Source: Mesorhizobium loti
GTDB taxonomy: Bacteria > Pseudomonadota > Alphaproteobacteria > Rhizobiales > Rhizobiaceae
NCBI GenBank assembly: GCA_002356515.1
Contig: AP017605.1
Span: forward strand, 930,001 to 994,000
Reading direction: 5' to 3'
Length of the DNA stretch: 64,000 bases
The stretch's first letter is position 1. Every line of letters starts with the position of its first letter. The notes beneath the pieces were generated by a model that was given only the letters and a program-made list of their open reading frames with translations, was not told the DNA's origin and did no database searches. The position numbers and the translations under genes are program-made. Positions 48,485-56,719 of the stretch are shown here, in pieces.

Positions 48485-49507
48485 CTATGGCAGGCGGAAA
48501 CGATATTCCGTCACGTGGTGATAGATCGCGCCCGGCCACAGCGTCGCCTGCGGGAAATACGACCGGTTCGGTGCATCCGGCCATATTTGCGGCTCCAGGC
48601 AGAAGCCGGAAAATGCCTTGTAGTCCCGGCCTTCCAGCCCCTTGCGCGGCGTCACATACTGACCGGTATAGAGCTGGACGCCGGGCTCCGTGGTCCAGAC
48701 CTCCATCTCGACGCCGGAGCTCGCCCCTTGCGTCCATGCTGCTTGCCGAAGCGGCCCGCGTGTCGAAGCAAGGCAGAAATTCTGGTCATAGGGAAGCTGC
48801 TCGCCCTCGGTCTCCATGCGCAGCGGCCGCGCCTGGCGGAAGTCGAAGGGCGTGCCGTCGACCGGCTTGACCACGCCGGTCGGGATCATATCGCTGTCGA
48901 CAGGCAGATAGGCCCCTGCGTTCAGCATCATCCTGTGGTCGAGAATGTCGCCGGCGCCGCCATCATCGAGGTTGAAATAGGAGTGCTGGGTGAGATTGCA
49001 CAGCGTCGGCTCCTCGCAGGTTGCCGTCAGTTCGACGCTGAGCGTGCCGGGAATCTTCAGCCGGTAGGTGCAAGTGACGTCGAGCGCGCCGGGAAAACCC
49101 ATCGCGCCGTCCGGATCGTGCAGCGTCAGCGTGACGAAATCCCTGCCATGCAGCGAAACCGTCCATGGCCGGTGCGAATAGCCCTGCGAGCCGCCATGCA
49201 GCGTATGCCTGCCGAGGAAATTTTGTTCGGTCTGGTAGCGGTTGCCGCCAATGGTAAAGCGGCCGTCGCGGATGCGATTGGCATAGCGGCCAACCACCGC
49301 GCCGAAGAAGGCGTTGTCGGCTTCGTAGGCTTGCAGAGTGTTGTAGCCGAGCACCAGCGGCGCATCATGGCCGGTCAGGTGCAAATCCTGGATGATGGCG
49401 CCGAGGCCGATGATATTGGCGGTGAGGCCGCCGCCCCTGATGGTGAAGCGGCGCACCGGCTCGCCCGCCTGCGTCGTGCCGAAAACCTCGCCGTCCTTCA
49501 TCGTCAT
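48485..49507 (-). CDS. galM: Aldose 1-epimerase (mutarotase)
   Basis: A 340-residue GalM-type beta-sandwich enzyme. Active-site His lies in NLTQHSYFNLDDG and another in GRHTLHGGSQGYSHRPW. The family stretch YDQNFCLA is followed by the catalytic-type region VQLYTGQYVTPRKG. It interconverts sugar anomers. It converges on the sugar kinase, with 12 bp between stops. Confidence 0.88.
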   Translation of the reverse strand: MTMKDGEVFGTTQAGEPVRRFTIRGGGLTANIIGLGAIIQDLHLTGHDAPLVLGYNTLQAYEADNAFFGAVVGRYANRIRDGRFTIGGNRYQTEQNFLGRHTLHGGSQGYSHRPWTVSLHGRDFVTLTLHDPDGAMGFPGALDVTCTYRLKIPGTLSVELTATCEEPTLCNLTQHSYFNLDDGGAGDILDHRMMLNAGAYLPVDSDMIPTGVVKPVDGTPFDFRQARPLRMETEGEQLPYDQNFCLASTRGPLRQAAWTQGASSGVEMEVWTTEPGVQLYTGQYVTPRKGLEGRDYKAFSGFCLEPQIWPDAPNRSYFPQATLWPGAIYHHVTEYRFRLP

Positions 49508-49562
49508 GCCCGCAAACGTCAGTTAATCCTAGGATTTCGGCTGGTTTTCTCGACCCAAGGCT

Positions 49563-49579
49563 GGCGGGCAAGGCCCGCC
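49563..49579 (-). terminator. Hairpin downstream of the gabD-type gene
   Basis: ggcgggc-aag-gcccgcc is a perfect 7-bp stem 20 bp past the dehydrogenase stop. No clear U-run follows, so it may be a weak terminator or a transcript-end stabiliser. Confidence 0.4.
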
Positions 49580-49598
49580 GACCCCTGGGGATAAGGTA

Positions 49599-51056
49599 TC
49601 AGAGGCCGAGGCCGCCGATACAGACATATTTGGTATCGAGGTAATCCTCGATGCCCTGATGTCCGCCTTCCTTGCCGAGGCCTGATTCCTTGACGCCGCC
49701 GAATGGCGCTTCCGGCGTGGTGATGAGGCCTTCATTGACGCCGACCATGCCGTATTTCAGGCCTTCCATGACGCGGAACGCGCGGCCGAGATCGCCGGTG
49801 TAGAAATAGCAGGCGAGCCCGAATTCGGTATCATTGGCGAGCGCTATTGCTTCCGCTTCGGTCTCGAACTTGAACACTGGAGCGACCGGCCCAAAGATCT
49901 CTTCCTTCATGAAGCGCATCTTGGGCGTGGCGTCGGCGATGACCGTCGGCTGGAAGAACGAACCGCCGAGCGCATGACGCTTGCCGCCGGCGACGACCTT
50001 GCCGCCCTTTGAGGTGGCGTCGGCGATCAGTTCCTCGACCTTCTCGACCGCCTTCTCGTCGATCAGCGGTCCCTGCTGCACACCCTCTTCGAGGCCGGAG
50101 CCAACCTTCAACCCGTTGCTGGCCGCGGCGAGCTTCTCGACGAACTTGTCATAGACGCCGGCCTGGACGAGGAAACGGTTGGTGCAGACGCAGGTCTGGC
50201 CGGAATTGCGGTACTTGGCGGTGATCGCGCCGGCGACGGCCCGCTCAATGTCGGCGTCGTCGAAGACGATGAACGGCGCGTTGCCGCCCAACTCCATCGA
50301 CACTTTCTTCACGGTGACCGACGACTTCTGGATGAGCAACTTGCCGACCTCGGTCGATCCGGTGAAGGTGATCTTCGACACCAGCGGATTGGCGCAGATC
50401 TCGTCGCCGATCTCGCTGGCCGATCCGGTCAGGATGTTGACGACGCCCTTGGGGAAGCCGACTTCCTCGGCGAGCGCACCCCAGGCCAAGCCCGAGTAAG
50501 GCGTCTGCGAGGCAGGCTTCACCACGGCGGTGCAGCCGGCGGCAAGTGCGGGACCGAGCTTGCGGGCCAGCATCGAGGACGGGAAATTCCACGGCGTGAT
50601 GGCGGCGATGACGCCGACCGGCTCCTTGGTCACCAGGATGCGGCGGTCCGCCCACGGCGACGGCACGACGTCGCCATAGGTGCGGCGGCCTTCCTCGGCG
50701 AACCACAGGATGTAGGCCGCGGCCGAACCGATCTCGCCCTTCGATTCGAACAGCGATTTGCCCTGCTCGATGGTCAAGAGTTCGGCCAGCACATCCTGGT
50801 TGTCCATCATCGCGTCGTGCAATTTGCGCAGCAGCTTCGAGCGCTCGAGCGCGGTCGTCTTGCGCCACGACTTGAAGGCGGCGTCCGCGGCCTCGATGGC
50901 GCGGCGGGTTTCGGCTTTGCCCGACTTCGGCACGGTGCCGATCTTCAGGCCGGTCGCGGGGTTGTTGACGTCGACCGTCTGGCCGTTATCGGCCTGCACC
51001 CATTCGCCGTTGATGAGATTGGCCTGCCGCATGAAATGGCTGGTTTTCTGAAGCAT
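49599..51056 (-). CDS. gabD: NAD(P)-dependent succinate-semialdehyde dehydrogenase
   Basis: A 485-residue aldehyde dehydrogenase. Catalytic Glu lies in VSMELGGNAPFIVFDDADI and the nucleophile Cys in YRNSGQTCVCTNRFLVQ, the arrangement of GabD enzymes. ITPWNFPSSMLARKLGPAL is the cofactor region. It oxidises succinate semialdehyde from GABA breakdown to succinate. An alternative ATG lies at 51032 (MRQANLINGEW). A perfect palindrome lies upstream at 51223-51234. Confidence 0.9.
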   Translation of the reverse strand: MLQKTSHFMRQANLINGEWVQADNGQTVDVNNPATGLKIGTVPKSGKAETRRAIEAADAAFKSWRKTTALERSKLLRKLHDAMMDNQDVLAELLTIEQGKSLFESKGEIGSAAAYILWFAEEGRRTYGDVVPSPWADRRILVTKEPVGVIAAITPWNFPSSMLARKLGPALAAGCTAVVKPASQTPYSGLAWGALAEEVGFPKGVVNILTGSASEIGDEICANPLVSKITFTGSTEVGKLLIQKSSVTVKKVSMELGGNAPFIVFDDADIERAVAGAITAKYRNSGQTCVCTNRFLVQAGVYDKFVEKLAAASNGLKVGSGLEEGVQQGPLIDEKAVEKVEELIADATSKGGKVVAGGKRHALGGSFFQPTVIADATPKMRFMKEEIFGPVAPVFKFETEAEAIALANDTEFGLACYFYTGDLGRAFRVMEGLKYGMVGVNEGLITTPEAPFGGVKESGLGKEGGHQGIEDYLDTKYVCIGGLGL

Positions 51057-51222
51057 GGTCTATCCTCCGTTTCGGTGCCCTGACGGGCCGGTCTGTGAAT
51101 TCTTCGATGAGCGTGCGTAGTGGGCGGAAGCCGGCACGCCGGAGCCACTGCTTTACCTAGGGCAAGGCCGGCAAGCAATCGCAAGATGGCATATAGGGGT
51201 TGGGCCAGCCAAAGGCTAGTCC

Positions 51223-51234
51223 TTCACATGTGAA
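51223..51234. promoter_or_regulatory. 12-bp palindrome upstream of gabD
   Basis: ttcacatgtgaa is perfectly symmetric and lies about 170 bp upstream of the gabD start, just past the AEC transporter stop. It may be an operator, but the binding protein is unknown. Confidence 0.35.
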
Positions 51235-51254
51235 TTAGTTTAGAACGCCGAGAC

Positions 51255-52205
51255 CTAACCAAAGACATGAACCACCACCGTCAGCCAGAAGGCCGTGGTG
51301 ACGGCGGCGCAGGCGGTGGCGATGGTCATCTGGTTCGATGCCAGTGCCTGGCCAGTGTTGAACTGCACGGCGATAAGGTAGGAATTGATGCCGGACGGCA
51401 GTGCCGCGACCACGACCGCCACCTTGGCCGTCATCGGCGGCAGGCCGAGCAGCCAGACAAAGGCAAGAACCAGCGCCGGCATCAGGAACAGTTTCAGCGC
51501 CGAAAGCGCCAGCGCCGGCCGGACATTGCCGGAAACGCCGAAGCGGCGCAGGCTGAGCCCCATGGCAAACAGCGCCACCGGCCCTGCCGTGTCAGCCAGC
51601 GCATCGACCAATCGCATAACGAGGCCGGGCAGCGGCACCCCGCTCAACCGCCACGCAAGCCCGAGCAGAATGCCGATAATCAGCGGGTTGATGAACAGCC
51701 GCCGCAGGAAACTGCGCAGCACCCGCAACGGATGGACATGTTCGCCACCGCCGCGGCCGAACATCTCGAACAGCACGATCGAGGCCATCATCATGACCGG
51801 CAGATGCACCGAGACCAGCAGCGACAGCACTTCGAAACCGCTTGGGCCGAATATGCCAAGAATGAAGGGAGCGCCGAGCAGCACCACATTGGAATAGGCC
51901 GACGACACGCCGCCGACGACGCCGGCACGGGCATCGCGTCCGAAGATCCGCGTGGTAACGAGATGGCCTGCGGCCCAGGTGATCGCCACCGCCGTGAAAT
52001 AAGCCCCCCACAGCGGCCAAGGTGCGACGCCGTGGAAATCGGCATTCACCATCGTCTGGAACAGAAGCAGCGGCATCGCCACCGAGACCGCGAAGTCAGA
52101 TATCCCCTCGCCGCTCGCCGGCCTGAGATAGCCGGTCAACCCGGCGAGATAGCCGAGCGCCACGAGGCTGAAGACGAATAGGACGGTTTCTGTAAGCGGA
52201 GACAT
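51255..52205 (-). CDS. AEC-family (auxin efflux carrier-like) transporter
   Basis: A 316-residue membrane protein with about ten hydrophobic segments in the AEC pattern: LFVFSLVALGYLAGLTGYLRP at the start, NPLIIGILLGLAWRLSG in the middle, and VVVAALPSGINSYLIAVQFN near the end. AEC proteins move small organic acids or other anions. Lies upstream of gabD on the same strand with a 198-bp gap. Confidence 0.87.
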   Translation of the reverse strand: MSPLTETVLFVFSLVALGYLAGLTGYLRPASGEGISDFAVSVAMPLLLFQTMVNADFHGVAPWPLWGAYFTAVAITWAAGHLVTTRIFGRDARAGVVGGVSSAYSNVVLLGAPFILGIFGPSGFEVLSLLVSVHLPVMMMASIVLFEMFGRGGGEHVHPLRVLRSFLRRLFINPLIIGILLGLAWRLSGVPLPGLVMRLVDALADTAGPVALFAMGLSLRRFGVSGNVRPALALSALKLFLMPALVLAFVWLLGLPPMTAKVAVVVAALPSGINSYLIAVQFNTGQALASNQMTIATACAAVTTAFWLTVVVHVFG

Positions 52206-52316
52206 TTTTCAGGGATAGGCGAGCCACGCGCGCGGCGCAATCACGCCCGAATTTGATCATGCTATGCTGGCAGAGTTATAGAGGGTTTGGAGTATCAGGG
52301 CGGACACCAACGACAA

Positions 52317-55300
52317 ATGACCTTTGTCGAAACCTCGGGACGCAATTTTCTAGCGCGGATGTGGCTGACGGCTTTCGTCGCCGCGCTGCTTTGTCTTGCC
52401 GCGACGGCGCTTGCTTTTGCCGAGACGAAGAGCCTCAAGGGCGTGGCGCTGATCATCGGCCAGTCGAATTACCAGCACATAGCCGCCCTGCCCAACCCGG
52501 CCAATGACGCCCGCGACATGGCCAAGATGCTGACCGACCTCGGCTTCGACGCCCGCAACGTCACCGATCGCGACGCCGCCAAGCTGAAGCGCGACCTCGA
52601 ACGCTTCGTCGAGGATGCCGAGGGCGCCGATGTCGCCTTCATCTATTACTCCGGCCACGGCATCGAGGCCGGCGGCGAGAACTATCTGGTTCCGGTCGAT
52701 GCCGATGTCTCGTCGCTGAAGGATGCCAACAGCGCGCTGGTGCCGATTTCCGCCGTCATGGATGAGTTGAAGAAGACCGTGCCGGTGACGATCGTGCTGC
52801 TCGATGCCTGCCGCACCAATCCGTTCCCGGCGGACGCCGTGGTGCGCCGGGCGCCGACCGCTTCCGCCGAGCCCATCGGCGCCGGCGGGCTGGAACCCGT
52901 GCGTGGCGCCAAGGCGCTCGCCAATGCGTCGGCGCAAGATGCGAGCCTCGGCACGGTGGTCGGCTTCGCCGCCGAGCCGGGCCGTCCGGCGCTGGATGGT
53001 GCGGCCGGCGAAAACAGTCCTTACGCGGCGGCTCTACTGCGCCATCTCGCCGCGATGAAAGGCACGGAGTTCGGATCCGTCATGCGCATGGTGACCGAGG
53101 AAGTCTATCTCGACACCAAGGCCAAGCAGCGCCCCTGGGTCAACGAAAGCCTGCGCCGCCTGCTCTATTTCGGCGTCGCGCCGCCGGAGCCGACAGGTGA
53201 TGACGGGCTGATCACCGGCGAAAGGCGGCAGCTGCTCTTGACCATTTCCGACCTGCCCGATCCGAAGCGGGCGCAGGTGGAGTTGGCCTCGCTGCAGGAC
53301 GGCGTGCCGCTCGATGCGCTCTATGGTGTGCTGAGGGCGCTCGGCACAGACAAGATCCCCGAGGACCCGACCGACCTGCAGAAGGTGCTTGGCGCCCAGG
53401 CCGAGCGCCTGAAGAAGATGTTGTCGGAACGCGCGGCACTGCGCACCGACGATCCGGAGATCAAGCGGCTGGTCGCGTCCGCCGACAAGGCCATCGGCCA
53501 GGGCGCCATGGTGACGGCGCGCAAATTCCTCGATGACGCGGTCGGCAGGGTCGAGCAAAACAGCGGCGCTGTCGACGACGCCGAGGAACTGGTCAGGCAG
53601 AAACGCATCGCCGACGCCGCGATCTATGCCAAACGCGCCGATGCCGCCGCATTGGTCTTCGACTACAAATCCGCCGCCAACGACTATGCCAAGTCCTTCT
53701 CGCTGGTCGAGAAATGGGACGACAAGCTGCGCTGGAACTACAAGAACCAGGAAGCCGAGGCGCTCAACGCCTACGGCTACGCCACCGGCGATCTCGATGC
53801 ATTGCAGCACGCAATCGAAGCCTATCATGTCATCCTGAACTTCATTCCCAATGGCGAGCGGAATCGCGACTGGGCGATCACCCGCAACAACATGGCGGTG
53901 GTGCTGCAGACCATCGGCGAGCGCGAGACCGAGACCGCGCATCTCGAGGAAGCGGCACAGATCTTCCGCGATTCGCTTATCGTTTTCGAGCGCGAGAAGG
54001 ACGACCCCAACTGGGCGGCCGCGCAGAACAATCTTGCCAATGTGCTTTTGAAGATCGGCGAACGCGAGAGCGATCCGAAGCGCCTCAATGAGGCGGTGGC
54101 GGCGATGCGCGCGGCGCTGGAAAAGCGCCCCCGAGACAAGCTGCCGCTCGACTGGGCCGCGTCGCAGAACAATCTCGGCCTGGCGCTCTATGCGCTCTCC
54201 GAGCGTGAAACCGCCGGCGAGCATCTGAAGGACGCGGAAGCCGCCTACCGGCTGGCGCTCGAGGAATACACGCGCGAGAAGACGCCCGTGGAATGGGCGA
54301 TGGTCGAGAACAATCTCGGCAACACGCTGGTGACGCTTGGCATCCAACTCAACGACAAGGCCAAGATCAACGAGGCGGCCGATGCCTTCCGCGCCGCGCT
54401 GAAGGTCAGAACCCGCGAGACCTTCCCGGTCTCCTGGGCGACAAGCCGGCTCAACCTTGGCAACGCGCTCAGCGGTGCCGCCCGCTTCGACATGGGCACG
54501 GACACGCTCGAAGAGGCCGCCACGGCCTATGACGACGCGCTGACGGTGTTTACCCGCCAGCGCTTCCCGATGGATTGGGCATCCGCCCAGAACAATCTCG
54601 GCTCGATCTACCAGACGCTTGGCCAGCGGACCCGCGACGCGGCCAGGCTCGAACAATCGGTGGCAGCGTTCCAGGCGGCGCGGCAGGTCTATGTCAGGCG
54701 GAAATTCCCGCTCGACTGGGCCATGTGCTACTACAATCTCGGCAACACGCTGCAGCTGCTGGGCGGCGTGACGGACAAGCCCGAGCATTACAGCGAGGCG
54801 GTCGACGCCTACGGCAATGCGTTGCGCGAGTACAAGCGCGAGACCAACCCGCGGCAATGGGCCCTGGCCCAGGCCGGCCTCGGCTCGACGCTGCACTGGC
54901 TGAGCATGAGCAGTGCCGATCCCAAGATCCTGCGGGATTCGATCGCCGCGCGGCGGGCAGCCCTCGAAGTACTGACCATCGAAACAGCACCGATCGACTG
55001 GGCCAACGCCCAGAACGGCATCGGCATGAGCCTGCTCAATCTCGGCAATCTCGAACGGACCGGCAAATATCTCGACGAGGCCGAGGCGGCTTTCACGGCG
55101 ACGCTGAAAGTGTTCACCAGGGAAAGCCAGCCCTTGCAGTGGGCCTTTGAACAGAACAACCTTGGCGACATCCACTGGAACCGCGCCACCTATGGTGGCG
55201 GCAAGCCGGAATATCTCAAAGCCATCGAATTCTTCGAAAACGCCAAGCAGGGTTTTACCGAAGCCGGCTACACCGTCCCAATTCCGCTGACCGACCAGAA

Positions 55301-55337
55301 GATCGATCTGGTGAAGAAGCAAATCGCCAAAAAGTGA
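52317..55337 (+). CDS. Exported caspase-like (peptidase C14) protein with TPR array
   Basis: About 1006 residues from the ATG at 52317. A signal peptide or anchor (WLTAFVAALLCLAATALAFAE) leads into a caspase-type domain: GVALIIGQSNYQHIAALPNP, then the catalytic His114 in YYSGHGIEAGG and Cys165 in VLLDACRTNPF. A helical linker follows, then from about residue 470 roughly ten TPR-like repeats with recurring DWA..QNNLGN and TRE segments. The complete His/Cys dyad implies an active metacaspase-like protease with a protein-binding scaffold. Target unknown. A TTG at 52287 is a less likely start. Confidence 0.9.
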   Translation: MTFVETSGRNFLARMWLTAFVAALLCLAATALAFAETKSLKGVALIIGQSNYQHIAALPNPANDARDMAKMLTDLGFDARNVTDRDAAKLKRDLERFVEDAEGADVAFIYYSGHGIEAGGENYLVPVDADVSSLKDANSALVPISAVMDELKKTVPVTIVLLDACRTNPFPADAVVRRAPTASAEPIGAGGLEPVRGAKALANASAQDASLGTVVGFAAEPGRPALDGAAGENSPYAAALLRHLAAMKGTEFGSVMRMVTEEVYLDTKAKQRPWVNESLRRLLYFGVAPPEPTGDDGLITGERRQLLLTISDLPDPKRAQVELASLQDGVPLDALYGVLRALGTDKIPEDPTDLQKVLGAQAERLKKMLSERAALRTDDPEIKRLVASADKAIGQGAMVTARKFLDDAVGRVEQNSGAVDDAEELVRQKRIADAAIYAKRADAAALVFDYKSAANDYAKSFSLVEKWDDKLRWNYKNQEAEALNAYGYATGDLDALQHAIEAYHVILNFIPNGERNRDWAITRNNMAVVLQTIGERETETAHLEEAAQIFRDSLIVFEREKDDPNWAAAQNNLANVLLKIGERESDPKRLNEAVAAMRAALEKRPRDKLPLDWAASQNNLGLALYALSERETAGEHLKDAEAAYRLALEEYTREKTPVEWAMVENNLGNTLVTLGIQLNDKAKINEAADAFRAALKVRTRETFPVSWATSRLNLGNALSGAARFDMGTDTLEEAATAYDDALTVFTRQRFPMDWASAQNNLGSIYQTLGQRTRDAARLEQSVAAFQAARQVYVRRKFPLDWAMCYYNLGNTLQLLGGVTDKPEHYSEAVDAYGNALREYKRETNPRQWALAQAGLGSTLHWLSMSSADPKILRDSIAARRAALEVLTIETAPIDWANAQNGIGMSLLNLGNLERTGKYLDEAEAAFTATLKVFTRESQPLQWAFEQNNLGDIHWNRATYGGGKPEYLKAIEFFENAKQGFTEAGYTVPIPLTDQKIDLVKKQIAKK

Positions 55338-55437
55338 GGCTGGGACGTCTGCAACGCCCGCTTGTCTTTGTGCCGGCGTTCCGATCCCTATATGCGAATG
55401 ACCGGAAACCCGATGCCGGGCTCCTGGAAGGACTGCG

Positions 55438-55986
55438 ATGATCCGATTTGCCCTGGCCCTATTCCTGCTCGTCATTCCCGTCGCCGCCCATGCCACGGAT
55501 GCCGGCTGGGCGCTGCTGCGCGATGGCGGCCATGTGGTGCTGCTGCGTCATGCCATGGTCACAGGCACAACCGACCCCGCCAATTTCGACATCGACAGCT
55601 GCGCCACACAGATGAATCTCTCAGCGCGCGGCAAGCAGCAGGCAAGCAAGGTCGGCGCCTTGTTTGCCGCCCGCGCCGCCCCAATCGAGCGCGTTCTGTC
55701 CAGCCGCTACTGCCGCTGCCTCGACACCGCGCGCATCGCCTTCGAGGCTGAGCCGGAGCCGTTCGCGCCGCTCGATCTGCTGAAGGGCGACGATGCGCAG
55801 AAGGCAGCGCAAATCGCTGCCATCATGAAGGAAATCCGCGCCTATTCCGGCTCCGACAATCTGGTCATGGTCACCCATCTGGAAGACATCGTGGCGCTGA
55901 CCGGTGTTTCGCCGCGCGAGGGCGAGGCCGTGGTCGTCGAACCGCAAGGCGACGGTCTGCGCGTTCTCGGCCGCGTCACGTTCTGA
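55438..55986 (+). CDS. Secreted histidine phosphatase family protein
   Basis: A 182-residue protein with a signal peptide ending near AHATD. The phosphatase core has VVLLRHAMVTG (nucleophile His; the usual RHG is RHA) with a following Arg in SSRYCRCLDTARIAF, and a second catalytic His in VMVTHLEDIVALTG. It probably removes phosphate from a small periplasmic substrate. It follows the caspase-TPR gene by 100 bp on the same strand. Confidence 0.85.
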   Translation: MIRFALALFLLVIPVAAHATDAGWALLRDGGHVVLLRHAMVTGTTDPANFDIDSCATQMNLSARGKQQASKVGALFAARAAPIERVLSSRYCRCLDTARIAFEAEPEPFAPLDLLKGDDAQKAAQIAAIMKEIRAYSGSDNLVMVTHLEDIVALTGVSPREGEAVVVEPQGDGLRVLGRVTF

Positions 55987-55994
55987 CGGCGCGG

Positions 55995-56022
55995 CACTGC
56001 GTCTCCAACGTTGGACGCAGTG
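55995..56022 (+). terminator. Hairpin downstream of the histidine phosphatase
   Basis: cactgcgtc and gacgcagtg form nine pairs, and the centre ccaacgttgg extends the stem with one bulge. It lies nine bases after the stop codon. There is no strong U-run, so termination is likely but not certain. Confidence 0.5.
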
Positions 56023-56215
56023 TTGCCGAAATGCCACCACTGAAAGAAGCCGCAAATTCGCCGCGACAATGCCGCTTGCGACAACCCGTCGCAGGCTCTA
56101 TAGCCGCGCTCCCGGTCACGAGAACCGAAGTGAGCACAACGGTTGGAGCTGTCGTCTCCGCCCGTGCAGGCGGCTTTGCCGCCCTGTATACGGCGCCGCT
56201 TTGGGGATTGGGATC

Positions 56216-56291
56216 GCGGATGTAGCTCAGTCTGGGAGAGCGCCGGATTTGGATCCGGAGGTCGCAGGTTCGAATCCTGCTGTCTGCACCA
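56216..56291 (+). ncRNA. tRNA-like RNA 1 (Pro-TGG-like, abnormal anticodon loop)
   Basis: A full cloverleaf can be drawn: acceptor gcggatg/tgtctgc (7 pairs, three of them G-U), D-arm gctc/gagc, T-arm gcagg-ttcgaat-cctgc, discriminator A and encoded CCA. The anticodon stem ccgga/tccgg leaves a six-base loop (tttgga), or eight if the stem is shortened; neither is the standard seven. A scanner might label it tRNA-Pro(TGG), but a normal decoding role is doubtful. It precedes a second tRNA-like sequence and a slipin gene. Confidence 0.65.
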
Positions 56292-56362
56292 CGGATAGCT
56301 CAGTTTGGTAGAGCATCAGATTTAGGTTCTGATTGTCGAAGGTTCGAATCCTTCTCCATTGG
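56289..56362 (+). ncRNA. tRNA-like RNA 2 (TAG anticodon, class I shape, fused to RNA 1)
   Basis: D-arm gctc/gagc, anticodon arm tcaga-tttaggt-tctga and T-arm gaagg-ttcgaat-ccttc are all intact. The anticodon would be TAG (Leu), but the variable loop is five bases, not the long arm of leucine tRNAs. The acceptor stem forms only by using the CCA of RNA 1: cca-c-gga pairs with tcc-at-tgg. There is no encoded CCA of its own. Two mature tRNAs therefore cannot both be cut from one transcript, suggesting a single double tRNA-like RNA. Confidence 0.6.
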
Positions 56363-56719
56363 CCTGATAAGCCAGCACCCTGCCAGGTGTTATCTGAAAA
56401 CGGTCCGGGGACCGGAATGCTGAAGACCTGACGGACGGCCGAAGCCTTCGGGCCAAGGCCGTTTCGAAAGGTCCGACGCCATCGGCTCGCGGCCAGGCCC
56501 GCGGTGATGGTCAAGGCGCAGCGTCGCCGGCAAGGCAGGCCAAGGCTTGCCGAGCCCGCTTCACTGCCCCGCGATCCGCTCCCGAAGGCCCGCCACGGAT
56601 TGATGCCACCGGTCCTCGGATCATTCGTGCCCGGACCATGACGACGTTGAAACGAGAAACGAAGGGAAGATCGACGCATGAGTTGACGCCTCGCATGGGG
56701 CCATGCCCGACAGGAGTAA
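56363..56719 (+). other. Structured, apparently non-coding stretch before the slipin gene
   Basis: No convincing gene spans these 360 bases. Several hairpins are visible: gataa-gccag-cacc/ggtg-ttatc with a five-base bulge (56366-56394), ggtcc/ggacc (about 56402-56412), and ggccgaag/cttcgggcc (about 56436-56455). Near 56713 an AGGAG stands just before the expected slipin start. It may be an untranslated leader or part of a structured RNA continuous with the tRNA-like pair. Confidence 0.4.

Noticed and set aside
53034..55496. 820-codon minus-strand ORF antisense to the caspase-TPR gene
   Set aside because: The TPR gene has a signal peptide, catalytic motifs and repeats. The antisense frame only mirrors those repeats and has no recognisable domain.
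56216..56291. Ordinary tRNA-Pro(TGG) gene
   Set aside because: The anticodon loop has six or eight bases in any pairing with a sound stem, so I describe it as tRNA-like. A scanner may still call it a tRNA.
56289..56362. Ordinary tRNA-Leu(TAG) gene
   Set aside because: There is no long variable arm, no CCA, and the acceptor stem depends on the end of the preceding tRNA-like sequence.
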